DNA from: Pseudomonadota bacterium | Lineage (GTDB): Bacteria; Pseudomonadota; Gammaproteobacteria; Burkholderiales; Burkholderiaceae_C | DNA length: 33,458 nt | Direction: 5' to 3' | NCBI GenBank assembly: GCA_021783695.1 | Contig: JAJXTO010000002.1 | Span: forward strand, 129,377 to 162,834 | Shown here: positions 8,026 to 16,161 of the stretch, piece by piece | Layout of the letters: each line of letters begins with the position of its first letter | Position numbering within the stretch: the stretch's first letter is position 1 | The notes under the pieces: model-generated | The model's input: only the letters and a program-made list of their open reading frames with translations | Told to the model about the DNA's origin: nothing | Databases searched by the model: none | Position numbers and translations under genes: made by a program

Positions 8026-8499
8026 TCAGAGTTCTTCGCGGAAGGAGTCGTGGCAGGATTTGCAGGTCTTGGCCGTCTCGCCGAACACCACCTTGATCTC
8101 GTCGAGCTTGCCGGTCTTGGCCGCGGCCACCAGCTTCGGGGTCATGTCCTGCAGCTTGTTGGCGTCGGCCTTGAACTTGTCCATCTCTTTCCAGATGGCC
8201 GGCTTGGCGTGCGAATCCGGCAGATCGGTACCCGGCTCGAATGCCTGCCAAGGCAGATGCGACATGAAGGCCACGATCTCGGCATTCTGCAGCGCCACCT
8301 TGGCGTCAAACGGCACCTTGCCTTGCACCATCGCGCCCAGGCGGGCGAAGCTGGTACCCATCAGAACGAAAGCCGACTGGCGATATTTCACCGCCTGTTC
8401 CGGCTTAGCAAACTGCGCATAGGCTGGTGCTGCGGCCAGGATGCCGCAGGCAAGCACGGCGGCAACAATCTTCTTCGGGTGAAATGCGGCTGGGTTCAT
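8026..8499 (-). CDS. cycP: Cytochrome c' (class II c-type cytochrome)
   Basis: This is a periplasmic haem protein of 157 residues. It has a Sec signal peptide (about 1-28, cleavage after APAYA) and a mature chain of about 129 residues of the expected four-helix size. The haem-binding motif CKSCH (146-150) lies near the C-terminus, as in all class II cytochromes c. An AAGGAG ribosome-binding site precedes ATG 8499. Cytochromes c' bind NO and CO and are linked to nitrosative-stress defence; whether this one serves that role is inference. It stands alone with its own terminator and is divergent from the SWIB gene. Confidence 0.9.
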   Translation of the reverse strand: MNPAAFHPKKIVAAVLACGILAAAPAYAQFAKPEQAVKYRQSAFVLMGTSFARLGAMVQGKVPFDAKVALQNAEIVAFMSHLPWQAFEPGTDLPDSHAKPAIWKEMDKFKADANKLQDMTPKLVAAAKTGKLDEIKVVFGETAKTCKSCHDSFREEL

Positions 8500-8915
8500 C
8501 GACAGACTCCTTGCTGGGTTGGGATGGAGGGGCGCATTCGGGCCAGCGGGGGCCAGACGGCGCGCTCAGTGTAAGAAAAAGTATGCGCGCCTGCAGAGCC
8601 CCTCGACAGCGCCCTGTTACGGTGGACAAGGCAACAAATCAGCGCCACAAATGCAAAAAAATGCCGCGCGCACGGCGGTCAGCTGCGCGCACGGCTTAAT
8701 ATGCGCAAGATTGAGCTCGATCCTCCGGCGATGTAGCGCCGATCGGGGCGCAGGAATGCAGATCCGGGAGGTTTGGATCGGCTCAATATTCCAGCGGGCG
8801 TGGAGCCTCCAGGCCCGCATCCATGACAACAGTGAACCCGTGCCGTTCGCGGTCGGCCCCAGGCCAGGCGGCGAACAAGCGGACCAAAAGCTCAACTTCT
8901 CGGAGTGCACTCAAT
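8500..8915. other. Divergent intergenic region with folded leader
   Basis: There is no credible gene in these 416 bases. The left half should hold the cytochrome c' promoter (minus). A possible -10 box TAATAT (8697-8702) on the plus strand precedes three potential hairpins between 8710 and 8818, described separately. The right end carries the SWIB ribosome-binding site CGGAG. Confidence 0.5.
8710..8818 (+). ncRNA. Structured leader or small RNA upstream of the SWIB gene (candidate)
   Basis: There are three nested or adjacent helices. ATTGAGC-CGATCC (8710-8723, one bulged T) pairs with GGATCG-GCTCAAT (8775-8787). Inside it, CGGCG (8726-8730) pairs with CGCCG (8737-8741). Next to it, GCGGGC (8794-8799) pairs with GCCCGC (8813-8818) with an inner TGGA/TCCA pair. 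There is no T-tract, so it looks more like a 5' leader than a free-standing terminated RNA. No known RNA family was recognised. Confidence 0.35.
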
Positions 8916-9215
8916 ATGGCCACTGCAAAACCTGCGGCAAAAAAAGCGACCGCCGCCAAAACCACCCGCCAACCCAGCGCGGCATTCATGAAGCCGCTCA
9001 CGCCTTCGGCGCATCTGGCCGCCGTGGTGGGCACCACCCCGCTGCCGCGCACCGAAGTGGTGAAAAAGCTGTGGGAATACATCAAGAAGCACAACCTGCA
9101 GGACGCTGCGAACAAGCGCATGATCAACGCCGACGCCAAGCTCAAGCCGATTTTCGGCAAGGATCAGGTCAGCATGTTCGAGATGACCAAACTGGTCAGC
9201 GCACACCTGAAATAA
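8916..9215 (+). CDS. SWIB/MDM2 domain protein
   Basis: This is a small protein of 99 residues. The first 24 residues are rich in Ala, Lys and Thr (MATAKPAAKKATAAKTTRQP), like a histone-type basic tail. From about residue 25 a single SWIB domain follows, with FMKPLTPSAHLAAVVG, EVVKKLWEYIKKHNLQD, MINADAKLKPIFG and MFEMTKLVSAHL. Stand-alone SWIB proteins occur in many betaproteobacteria, chlamydiae and plastids; related domains sit at the C-terminus of some topoisomerases. A DNA- or nucleoid-linked role is inferred from the basic tail, not shown. ATG 8916 is chosen because the upstream extension in the same frame is not protein-like. A strong terminator follows. Confidence 0.9.
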   Translation: MATAKPAAKKATAAKTTRQPSAAFMKPLTPSAHLAAVVGTTPLPRTEVVKKLWEYIKKHNLQDAANKRMINADAKLKPIFGKDQVSMFEMTKLVSAHLK

Positions 9216-9266
9216 GCTGCCGCGGGATTGTGAAGCGACAGCGGGCTCACAGGGCTCGCCGTCCTG

Positions 9267-9291
9267 GCCCGGCGTTGCCGGGCTTTTTCTT
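9267..9291 (+). terminator. Rho-independent terminator of the SWIB gene
   Basis: GCCCGGC (9267-9273) pairs with GCCGGGC (9277-9283) around a GTT loop, followed by TTTTTCTT. It lies 51 bases after the stop codon. Confidence 0.88.
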
Positions 9292-9318
9292 GTCCGCATT
9301 GACCACCCCGTTTGCACC

Positions 9319-9915
9319 ATGCCGATCAGGATCTCGATCAAGCTCCTTTGCTCCCGTTTTTTCGTCAGCCTTCTGTTCCTCGGCGCGGTCTGTGCATTGC
9401 CCGCTCAGGCGCGCACGCCGCAATCCGTGGCGCTTGCGCAGGACGCTGCGGTGTCGAGCGCCTTTTCGCCCGAGGGCGATGCGCTGGCGCTGGTGATCCA
9501 GGCCATTGACCAGGCGCACAGCAGCATCCACATGGCGGCCTATCTGCTCACCTCGTCGGAGGTGGCGCGCGCACTGGTGCAGGCGAAGAAGCGCGGTGTC
9601 GCGGTGCAGGTGCTGCTGGACTGGAAGGGCAATTTCGATGAGGACGCCCGCTACGCGCGGCACGCCATCGGCATTCTGCGCAACGCCGGCATCGCGGTGC
9701 GCAGCATCGACGCCTACGCCATCTTCCACGATAAATACATGGTGATCGATCGCCGCACGGTGCAGACCGGCAGCTTCAACTACACCTATTCCGCCGCGCA
9801 CCGCAACGCGGAGAACGTGCTGGTGGTGTGGAACGCCCCCGGACTGGCCGCGCGCTATCTGGCCGACTGGCAGCGAAACTGGGACCTGGGGCGGCCCGTC
9901 CAGTTGCCTTATTGA
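9319..9915 (+). CDS. Secreted phospholipase D-type nuclease, single HKD motif
   Basis: This is a 198-residue protein with an N-terminal signal peptide (about 1-31, ending in ALPAQA). A single HKD motif reads HDKYMVID (His 137, Lys 139, Asp 144) and is followed by GSFNYTYSAAHRNAENV. Single-HKD proteins of this size belong to the Nuc/BfiI-like endonuclease group and act as dimers that join two HKD halves into one active site. A periplasmic or secreted DNase is therefore the best guess; a lipid substrate is less likely. Plasmid-borne homologues exist, but no transfer genes are near. It has no strong ribosome-binding site and starts 28 bases beyond the preceding terminator, so it has its own promoter or depends on read-through. 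Confidence 0.85.
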   Translation: MPIRISIKLLCSRFFVSLLFLGAVCALPAQARTPQSVALAQDAAVSSAFSPEGDALALVIQAIDQAHSSIHMAAYLLTSSEVARALVQAKKRGVAVQVLLDWKGNFDEDARYARHAIGILRNAGIAVRSIDAYAIFHDKYMVIDRRTVQTGSFNYTYSAAHRNAENVLVVWNAPGLAARYLADWQRNWDLGRPVQLPY

Positions 9916-10037
9916 TGATGCGCCCTGAGCGTTCGATGTCCCGAATTGCCGTGCTGCCCGCAGGGTAGGCACAGCAGCGGGAGCACACGGCCTAAAATTC
10001 AACAAATATCGCCATCATGCCGCTTCAAGACACCACC

Positions 10038-10553
10038 ATGAAATCCCTGTCCAAATCGCTCGTCGCCGCCGTGGTGCTGGTCGTTGTCGCCATCGGTGGC
10101 TATCTCGGCTGGTCCGCGCTGGATCAAAAACCGGCGGCTCCCGATGCCAGTTTCAGTCTGCTCGACGGCAAGACAGTCGATCTGTCCGCCTATCGCGGCA
10201 AAGTGCTTCTGGTCAACTTCTGGGCGACGAGCTGCACGACCTGCGTCGGTGAAATGCCCGATCTGGTCAAGACTTACGATCAGCTCAATCCCAAGGGTTT
10301 CGATCTGGTTGCGGTGGCCATGAGCTACGACAACCCGGCTTTTGTGCGCAATTTCGTGCAGCAGCGGCAACTGCCGTTCACCGTCGCGTTCGATGCCAGC
10401 GGCCAGACGGCCAAGGCGTTCAAGGACGTGCGCCTCACGCCTACCAGCTTTCTCATCGACAAGTCGGGGCATATCGTCAAGCAGTACGTCGGAACGCCCG
10501 ATTTCGCCGAGCTGCACCAGCTCATCGACAATCTGCTCGCGCAGAAGGCCTGA
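10038..10553 (+). CDS. TlpA/ResA-like thiol-disulfide oxidoreductase
   Basis: This is a membrane-anchored periplasmic thioredoxin of 171 residues. One hydrophobic helix (about 8-27) is followed by a thioredoxin fold with the active site FWATSCTTCVGEMP (Cys 66 and Cys 69) and a cis-proline region at RLTPTSFLID. The residue before the first cysteine is Ser instead of the usual Trp; this SCTTC form is common among betaproteobacterial TlpA proteins. Such proteins reduce disulfides in the periplasm, often for cytochrome c or copper-site assembly; the partner is not known here. An in-frame ATG at 10017 would add seven residues. Neither start has a clear ribosome-binding site. Its end lies 18 bases from the convergent LysR gene. 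Confidence 0.88.
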   Translation: MKSLSKSLVAAVVLVVVAIGGYLGWSALDQKPAAPDASFSLLDGKTVDLSAYRGKVLLVNFWATSCTTCVGEMPDLVKTYDQLNPKGFDLVAVAMSYDNPAFVRNFVQQRQLPFTVAFDASGQTAKAFKDVRLTPTSFLIDKSGHIVKQYVGTPDFAELHQLIDNLLAQKA

Positions 10554-10571
10554 CGCGGGCACAGCGTGCGC

Positions 10572-11477
10572 TCAGGGCTGATCGCCCTTGGACTGCGCGA
10601 AGTGCTGCTTCAGATAGTCCAGCCAGAGCCGCAGCCGCAGCGGTTGGAGTTTGCGCTGGGTGAACAACGCGAAGATGCCGTTGGGCGGCGCGGCGTAGTC
10701 TTCCAGGAGCGCCACCAGTTTGCCTTCACGCAGGCTGGTGCCCACTTCCCAGAACGAGCGCCAGGCCACGCCACGGCCCTCCAGACACCATTGATGCAGC
10801 ACCGCGCCGTCGGTGCAATCCATCCGGCCATTCACGCGGATATGCATGGTTTCGCCCCCGGCCTGGAACATCCAGCCACGCGGCTGGCTGCCCACGGAGG
10901 AATACGCCAGACAGTTGTGACGCACCAGATCGGCCGGGGTCGCCGGGGTGCCGAACTTCTGCAGATAATCCGGCGCAGCCACGCAGACGCGGCGGTTGTC
11001 CGCCAGCCGCAGGCTGACCAGAGAGGAATCGGCCAGATCGCCCACGCGCACCGCACAGTCGTAGCCCTCGTTGACCAGATCGACCAGACGATCGGTCAGG
11101 TCGAGCGAGAGGCTGACCTCCGGGTGCAGATCGAGAAAGCCGGGGATCAGCGGCGCAACGTGACGACGGCCAAATCCCGCCGGGGCGGTGATGCGCAGAT
11201 GCCCGCTGGCCTTCACCCCGCCGGCACTCACACTGGCTTCGGCGTTTTGCATTTCGGACAGCAGGCGCTGGCAGTCTTCGAGAAAGGCGCTGCCTTCATC
11301 GGTCAGACTGATGCGGCGGGTGGTCCGCAACAGCAGCTTGACGCCCAGACGCGCCTCCAGCGCATCGATGCGTCGCCCGATGATGGCCGGCGCCACCCCC
11401 TCGGCGTGCGCGGCGGCCGTGAGACTGCCTTTGGTCGCCACGGCGACGAAGGTCTCCAACTGTTTGAGTTTGTCCAT
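10572..11477 (-). CDS. LysR-family transcriptional regulator
   Basis: The protein has 301 residues. The N-terminal winged helix (about 1-60) includes LKQLETFVAVATKGSLTAAAH, split as LETFVAVATKGSLTAAA, then IGRRIDALEARLGVKLLLRTTRRISLTDEG. The rest is a two-lobed effector domain with LRITAPAGFGRRHVAP, LVNEGYDCAVRVGDL and a conserved NCLAYSS. ATG 11477 matches the family start exactly at MDKLKQLETF; a longer in-frame start is possible but not needed. It is divergent from malate synthase with a 187-base gap. The gene pair is common in Burkholderiales, so control of aceB is likely. The inducer is unknown. Confidence 0.92.
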   Translation of the reverse strand: MDKLKQLETFVAVATKGSLTAAAHAEGVAPAIIGRRIDALEARLGVKLLLRTTRRISLTDEGSAFLEDCQRLLSEMQNAEASVSAGGVKASGHLRITAPAGFGRRHVAPLIPGFLDLHPEVSLSLDLTDRLVDLVNEGYDCAVRVGDLADSSLVSLRLADNRRVCVAAPDYLQKFGTPATPADLVRHNCLAYSSVGSQPRGWMFQAGGETMHIRVNGRMDCTDGAVLHQWCLEGRGVAWRSFWEVGTSLREGKLVALLEDYAAPPNGIFALFTQRKLQPLRLRLWLDYLKQHFAQSKGDQP

Positions 11478-11664
11478 ATTCGCCGAAATTGCCGCTGGGA
11501 AAGTCATCAATCTAGCGCATGCGCCACGCTGACCCAGTGGATTGATGCCGCACTGCAGCATAAACTGTGGGCATCCCACAAAGATGGGCGTTTGCCAGCG
11601 CGCCGCGCAACCCGTTGCAACGCAGCAAACGCAAACCTGCATTCAAACTTACGGAGATCGCCAA

Positions 11665-13251
11665 ATGACTACCTCTTCCGCCCCACAAGGCGTCACACTG
11701 ACCGCCCCGCTGCAGCCGGGCTATGAACGCATTCTGACCCCGCAGGCGCTGGCCTTCGTGGCCGCGCTGCACCGCGCAATCGAGCCGCGGCGCCAGGCCT
11801 TGCTGGCCGCGCGTGCGGCGCGCACCGCCCGGCTCGACGCCGGCGAGCGTCCGGATTTCCTGCCCGAAACCCGCGCGGTGCGCGACGGCGACTGGTCCAT
11901 CGCCCCGCTGCCGCCCGCGCTGCAGCGCCGCCGGGTGGAGATCACCGGGCCGGTCGATCGCAAAATGATCATCAACGCCTTCAATTCCGGCGCCGACAGC
12001 TATATGGCCGACTTCGAAGACTCGAACACGCCGAACTGGGACAACCAGATCCAGGGGCAGATCAATCTGTTCGAGGCCATCCGCCGCACGATTTCGCTCG
12101 AACAGGGCGGCAAGACCTACAAGCTCGACGAACAGATCGCCACGCTGCAGGTGCGTCCGCGCGGCTGGCATCTGGACGAGAAACACATGCTGGTGGATGG
12201 CCAGCGCGTCAGCGGCGGGCTGTTCGACTTCGGGCTGTTCGTTTTCCACAACACTCGCGAACTGATCGCCCGCGGCGCCGGGCCGTATTTCTATCTGCCC
12301 AAGATGGAAAGCCACCTGGAGGCGCGGCTGTGGAACGACGCCTTCGTGCTGGCGCAAGAGACTCTGGGCATTCCACAGGGCACGATCAAGGCCACCGTGC
12401 TGGTGGAAACCATCCTCGCCGCGTTCGAGATGGACGAAATTCTGTACGAACTGCGCGCGCACAGCGCGGGACTGAACGCCGGACGCTGGGACTACATCTT
12501 CAGCGCCATCAAGAAGTTCAAACTCGACCGCGACTTCTGTCTGGCCGACCGCGGCCAGATCACCATGACCGTGCCGTTCATGCGCGCCTACGCCCTGCTG
12601 CTGCTCAAGACCTGTCACAAGCGCCGCGCACCGGCCATCGGCGGGATGAGCGCGCTCATCCCGATCAAGAACGACCCGGAGAAAAACGCCAAGGCAATGG
12701 AAGGCATCCGCCTGGACAAGCGCCGCGATGCCACGGATGGCTACGACGGCGGCTGGGTTGCCCATCCCGGGCTGGTGCAGGTGGCGATGGAAGAGTTCAC
12801 CGCGGTGCTGGGCGACCGCCCGAACCAGATCGACAAACAGCGCGACGACGTGCATGTCACCGCCGCCGAGCTGCTCGACTTCCAGCCGGAAAAGCCCATC
12901 ACCGAAGCGGGTTTGCGCAACAACATCAATGTCGGCATCCATTACCTCGGCGCCTGGCTTGCGGGCAGCGGCGCCGTGCCCATTCATAACCTGATGGAAG
13001 ACGCCGCCACCGCCGAAATTTCGCGCAGCCAGGTGTGGCAGTGGATCCAGAGTCCCAAGGGCGTGCTGGCCGATGGCCGCAAGGTGACGGCCGAGCTGGT
13101 GCGCAGCTTCATCCCGGAAGAGCTGGCCAGGGTGAAGGCCACCGGCGCACACGGCCAGTTCGACAAGGCCGCACAGATTTTCGAACAGATGGCCACCGGC
13201 AAGTCCTTCACCGACTTTCTCACCCTGCCGCTGTACGAAGAACTCGGCTGA
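11665..13251 (+). CDS. aceB: Malate synthase A
   Basis: The enzyme condenses glyoxylate with acetyl-CoA to malate, the second step of the glyoxylate shunt. The 528-residue length fits the A isoform. Visible family segments are GYERILTPQALAFVAALHRA, DFEDSNTPNWDNQIQGQINL, VRPRGWHLDEKHM, YFYLPKMESHLEARLWND, then MRAYALLLLKTCHKR with AIGGMSALIPIKND, and NVGIHYLGAWLAGSGAVPIH near the C-terminus. ATG 11665 follows a clear ACGGAGA ribosome-binding site. Isocitrate lyase is not in the window. A strong terminator follows. The upstream gap shared with the LysR gene should carry the control sites. Confidence 0.96.
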   Translation: MTTSSAPQGVTLTAPLQPGYERILTPQALAFVAALHRAIEPRRQALLAARAARTARLDAGERPDFLPETRAVRDGDWSIAPLPPALQRRRVEITGPVDRKMIINAFNSGADSYMADFEDSNTPNWDNQIQGQINLFEAIRRTISLEQGGKTYKLDEQIATLQVRPRGWHLDEKHMLVDGQRVSGGLFDFGLFVFHNTRELIARGAGPYFYLPKMESHLEARLWNDAFVLAQETLGIPQGTIKATVLVETILAAFEMDEILYELRAHSAGLNAGRWDYIFSAIKKFKLDRDFCLADRGQITMTVPFMRAYALLLLKTCHKRRAPAIGGMSALIPIKNDPEKNAKAMEGIRLDKRRDATDGYDGGWVAHPGLVQVAMEEFTAVLGDRPNQIDKQRDDVHVTAAELLDFQPEKPITEAGLRNNINVGIHYLGAWLAGSGAVPIHNLMEDAATAEISRSQVWQWIQSPKGVLADGRKVTAELVRSFIPEELARVKATGAHGQFDKAAQIFEQMATGKSFTDFLTLPLYEELG

Positions 13252-13272
13252 CACGCTTCGACGCCTGCCTGG

Positions 13273-13297
13273 AAAACCGCCTGCGGGCGGTTTTTTT
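13273..13297 (+). terminator. Rho-independent terminator of aceB
   Basis: AAAACCGCC (13273-13281) pairs with GGCGGTTTT (13286-13294) around TGCG, with a run of seven T. It lies 22 bases after the aceB stop and just before the GGDEF gene. Confidence 0.9.
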
Positions 13298-13334
13298 GCG
13301 TACGATGGGTTCACCGCATCCACGGCAAAAGCCC

Positions 13335-14540
13335 ATGCTCGGCTCGTTCACCATCCTCGAATGGCTGCTCCTGGCCGTGGCCTTGCAGCAGGGACTGTTC
13401 GCGCTGGCCTGGCTGGCGGTGTCGCATTACCTTGCCGCCGCAAGGCGCAGCGCGCAGGCCTGGGCGTTGTTTTGCAGCATTGGCGCGGTGTCGCTCGTGC
13501 TGCTGGCGCTGCGCGGCCATGTACCCGATGCGCTGGGCTACACAGCCGCGGACGTGGCCTTGATCGCCTCCTCGCTTGCTGCCTGGCGAGCCAGCGCGCT
13601 GTTTTTTGATGTGGCGAACCGCGGCAAGGAACAAGCCGCCCTGTTGCTTCTGGTGGCCGCAGCAGCGCTGGCACTGGGCACCGATCCGGCGCGCGAGAAT
13701 CTGCGCATCGCCCTGCTGTTCATCCCCGTCGGATGGGTTGCGCTGCGTGCCGTGCAGGGCGTGCACCGGCCGATGGTGGGCGAGTTCGGCACGACCCTGA
13801 CCTGGTCGCTGCATGTCCCCGCGCTGCTGAGTGGCCTGTTTCTGCTGGCCGTCGGCATCGCTGCGCCATTCATGGTCGGCTGGCATGGGCTCGACCCGCC
13901 GCCGCATTCTCCGGCGCGGATTCTTCTGGTGCTGGGGCTGCTGGCCATGGCCTCGTGCCTGAGCCTGATCTACGCCGGCATGTTGATTGCACGTCTGGTG
14001 CGCCGCCTGCGCGATCTGGCGCTGAAAGACACCCTCACCGGCTTGTTCAACCGCCGCGCCGCGCAGGAACTGCTCGAACGGGAATGGAAGTCCTACCGGC
14101 AAAAAGATCTGCCGTTCTGCGTGCTGATGATCGACATTGACCATTTCAAGCATATCAATGACGCCTACGGCCACGCCGTTGGCGACAAGGTGTTGGCCGG
14201 GTTGGCCGCGCGCCTGCGCGAAGGCACCCGGCCCAGCGATCATGCAGCGCGCATGGGCGGCGAGGAGTTCCTGATCTTCCTGCCGCAAACCGAGATTGCC
14301 TCGGCGCAGGCCGCAGCCGAACGCCTGCGCCAGCATGTCGCCGCGTGGACGCTGGAGCCGGAGCATCTGAGCGTCACTGTGAGCATTGGCGTGGCCCAGG
14401 CTGCAGCCGAAGACGAGGCGTTCGACGATCTGCTCATCCGCGCCGACCGTGCGCTTTATGCCGCCAAGGCCGCCGGGCGCAACCGGGTGTATCTGGCAGC
14501 AACCATCGAAGCCGAGGTCACCAGTCTTGCCACGGCGTAG
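13335..14540 (+). CDS. Membrane-bound diguanylate cyclase (GGDEF)
   Basis: The protein has 401 residues. About seven hydrophobic helices (residues 5-220) precede a GGDEF domain (about 230-390). The domain opens with LKDTLTGLFNRRAAQ and has IDIDHFKHINDAYGH, the active-site motif GGEEF (308-312) and the end ADRALYAAKAAGRNRV. An allosteric I-site RxxD (RPSD, 299-302) lies exactly five residues before GGEEF, so product inhibition by c-di-GMP is expected. The enzyme should make c-di-GMP from two GTP at the inner membrane; the sensor part is of unknown ligand. ATG 13335 is preferred over 13305, which sits directly behind the aceB terminator T-run. No EAL domain is present. Confidence 0.92.
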   Translation: MLGSFTILEWLLLAVALQQGLFALAWLAVSHYLAAARRSAQAWALFCSIGAVSLVLLALRGHVPDALGYTAADVALIASSLAAWRASALFFDVANRGKEQAALLLLVAAAALALGTDPARENLRIALLFIPVGWVALRAVQGVHRPMVGEFGTTLTWSLHVPALLSGLFLLAVGIAAPFMVGWHGLDPPPHSPARILLVLGLLAMASCLSLIYAGMLIARLVRRLRDLALKDTLTGLFNRRAAQELLEREWKSYRQKDLPFCVLMIDIDHFKHINDAYGHAVGDKVLAGLAARLREGTRPSDHAARMGGEEFLIFLPQTEIASAQAAAERLRQHVAAWTLEPEHLSVTVSIGVAQAAAEDEAFDDLLIRADRALYAAKAAGRNRVYLAATIEAEVTSLATA

Positions 14541-14554
14541 CGGGGATGCGTGTG

Positions 14555-14610
14555 ATGCACGCTTGCATACCCCCACAATAAGCGCGTGGTTCCTGCCATG
14601 CACTGCATGG
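14555..14610. promoter_or_regulatory. Two dyads with ATGCA/TGCAT arms upstream of the cupin gene
   Basis: ATGCA (14555-14559) faces TGCAT (14564-14568) across four bases. CCATGCA (14596-14602) faces TGCATGG (14604-14610) across one base. Both share the ATGCA arm and lie 90-145 bases before the cupin start, so they may be operator sites. Confidence 0.35.
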
Positions 14611-14698
14611 GTGTGACATCCCGGCCTAGGATTTCGCGTTGTCGAACCAATAGGCGCCCGCACAGGAAGCAAACCTGTGCGCCTGAACGAAAATCGTT

Positions 14699-15406
14699 AT
14701 GAGTGCAGTCCTTGAAATGCCAACCTCCACCGTGTTGCGGGCCGATTTTTCCCGAGAGGAAGTGGTGGACACCAACACCCTGCCCTGGGTGGATTCGCCC
14801 GCGGCCGGGGTGCAGCGCAAACTGATCGAGCGCGACGGCGGCGAGGCGGCCCGCGCGACCTCGCTGGTGCGCTATGCGCCAGGGGCGCGATTCGTCTCCC
14901 ACACTCATCCGCTGGGCGAAGAAATCCTGGTACTGCACGGCACTTTCGCGGACGAACATGGCGTCTATCCAACAGGCACCTACCTGAAAAACCCGCCGGG
15001 CTCCAGACACGCGCCGTTCACCGAACAGGGCTGCACATTACTGGTGAAACTGCGCCACATGCAGCCTGACGACAAGCTGCGCGTGGTGATCGATACCCAC
15101 AAGGCACCCTGGATACCCGGCCTGGTTCAGGGCTTGAGCGTCAAGCCCCTGTCTGACTATGCCGGGGAGCACGCCGCGCTGGTGCGCTGGGCTCCGGGCA
15201 CCGTGTTCACCCCGCATCGGCATTGGGGCGGGGAAGAAATCTATGTGATCGAGGGAATCTTCGAAGACGAGCACGGCCGCTATCCTCCCGGCACCTGGAT
15301 GCGCAGCCCGCATCTGAGCCAACACACCCCGTTCAGCAAGGAAGGCTGCACCATTTTCGTCAAAGTCGGGCATTTGCCCGAACCTGCCGATCTGCGCGTC
15401 CCCTGA
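14699..15406 (+). CDS. Double-cupin protein of the ChrR-like type
   Basis: This is a 235-residue protein made of two cupin domains of the kind found at the C-terminus of ChrR anti-sigma factors. Domain one (about 20-125) has FVSHTHPLGEEILVLHG, EHGVYPTGTYLKNPPGSRH and a C-terminal strand. Domain two (about 135-232) has FTPHRHWGGEEIYVIEG, EHGRYPPGTWMRSP and SQHTPF. Each keeps the HxH, Glu and late His set that binds a metal. The N-terminal zinc-binding anti-sigma part of ChrR is missing, and no sigma factor is adjacent. A role as a metal-dependent enzyme or stress sensor is open. It has no clear ribosome-binding site at ATG 14699. Confidence 0.8.
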   Translation: MSAVLEMPTSTVLRADFSREEVVDTNTLPWVDSPAAGVQRKLIERDGGEAARATSLVRYAPGARFVSHTHPLGEEILVLHGTFADEHGVYPTGTYLKNPPGSRHAPFTEQGCTLLVKLRHMQPDDKLRVVIDTHKAPWIPGLVQGLSVKPLSDYAGEHAALVRWAPGTVFTPHRHWGGEEIYVIEGIFEDEHGRYPPGTWMRSPHLSQHTPFSKEGCTIFVKVGHLPEPADLRVP

Positions 15407-15668
15407 GCCGCCGTTCCACGCAGCACGCGTTCTGCGGCAGCAGGAACATCGATGCACTGCGCGCCGTGGCGCGACGGCGGATCAGACAATTCCCGAGCGC
15501 CAGCGCACAACCAACCGCGGGCGCGTCGAATGGGTATTCACGCAACAGGCCGAGCCGATGCAGCGCGGCGACGCGCGCCGCCTCCTCCCGCGCCGGGTCG
15601 GCCACCCGCAAGCGGGATGTCACAAGCTGACGCCGCATTGCACGGAGCGATGGTGCATACTTTCGGCC

Positions 15669-16160
15669 ATGACACACGCCTGCGCTTACTCCGCCGACCG
15701 CCCAGCCCGCACCGAGGCCCTGCTCCATGCCGAGCGCCTGTGCGCCGCGCGGGGTGTGCGGCTCACACCGCTGCGACGCCGTGTGCTGGAGCTGGTGCAG
15801 TCGCGCACCGAGGCGGTCAAGGCCTACGACCTGCTCGCCCAGCTCTCCACCGAAGATCACGCCGCCAAGCCGCCCACTGTGTACCGGGCGCTGGATTTTC
15901 TGCTGGAACAGGGGCTGGTGCACCGGGTGGACAGCCTCAACGCCTTTGTCGGCTGCAACCATCCGGACACGCCGCACGCCGCGCACCTGCTGCTGTGTTC
16001 GCAATGTGGGCGGGTGGAAGAACTGCACAGCGACACCATGGACGCCGCCATCGCCCAGACCGTGGCGGCAACAGGCTTTTTCGCCCACCATGCCCGGCTG
16101 GAAGTGCAGGGACTGTGCGCGGCCTGCGCCGCCTCAACGCGCCCAGCCAGACGAGCCTGA
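15669..16160 (+). CDS. zur: Fur-family regulator, Zur-like
   Basis: The protein has 163 residues. The N-terminal winged helix (about 15-90) has RGVRLTPLRRRVLELV, KAYDLLAQL and KPPTVYRALDFLLEQGLVHR. The C-terminal dimer and metal domain has NAFVGCNHPD, HLLLCSQCGRVEE (Cys 110 and 113) and GLCAACA (Cys 150 and 153), the four-cysteine structural zinc site. The GCNHP stretch and lack of the HHDH-type Fur motif point to Zur, the zinc-uptake repressor; specificity is inference. No zinc transporter genes are in the window. ATG 15669 gives the normal family length. The gene ends 1 base from the convergent DUF3429 gene. Confidence 0.85.
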   Translation: MTHACAYSADRPARTEALLHAERLCAARGVRLTPLRRRVLELVQSRTEAVKAYDLLAQLSTEDHAAKPPTVYRALDFLLEQGLVHRVDSLNAFVGCNHPDTPHAAHLLLCSQCGRVEELHSDTMDAAIAQTVAATGFFAHHARLEVQGLCAACAASTRPARRA

Positions 16161-16161
16161 T

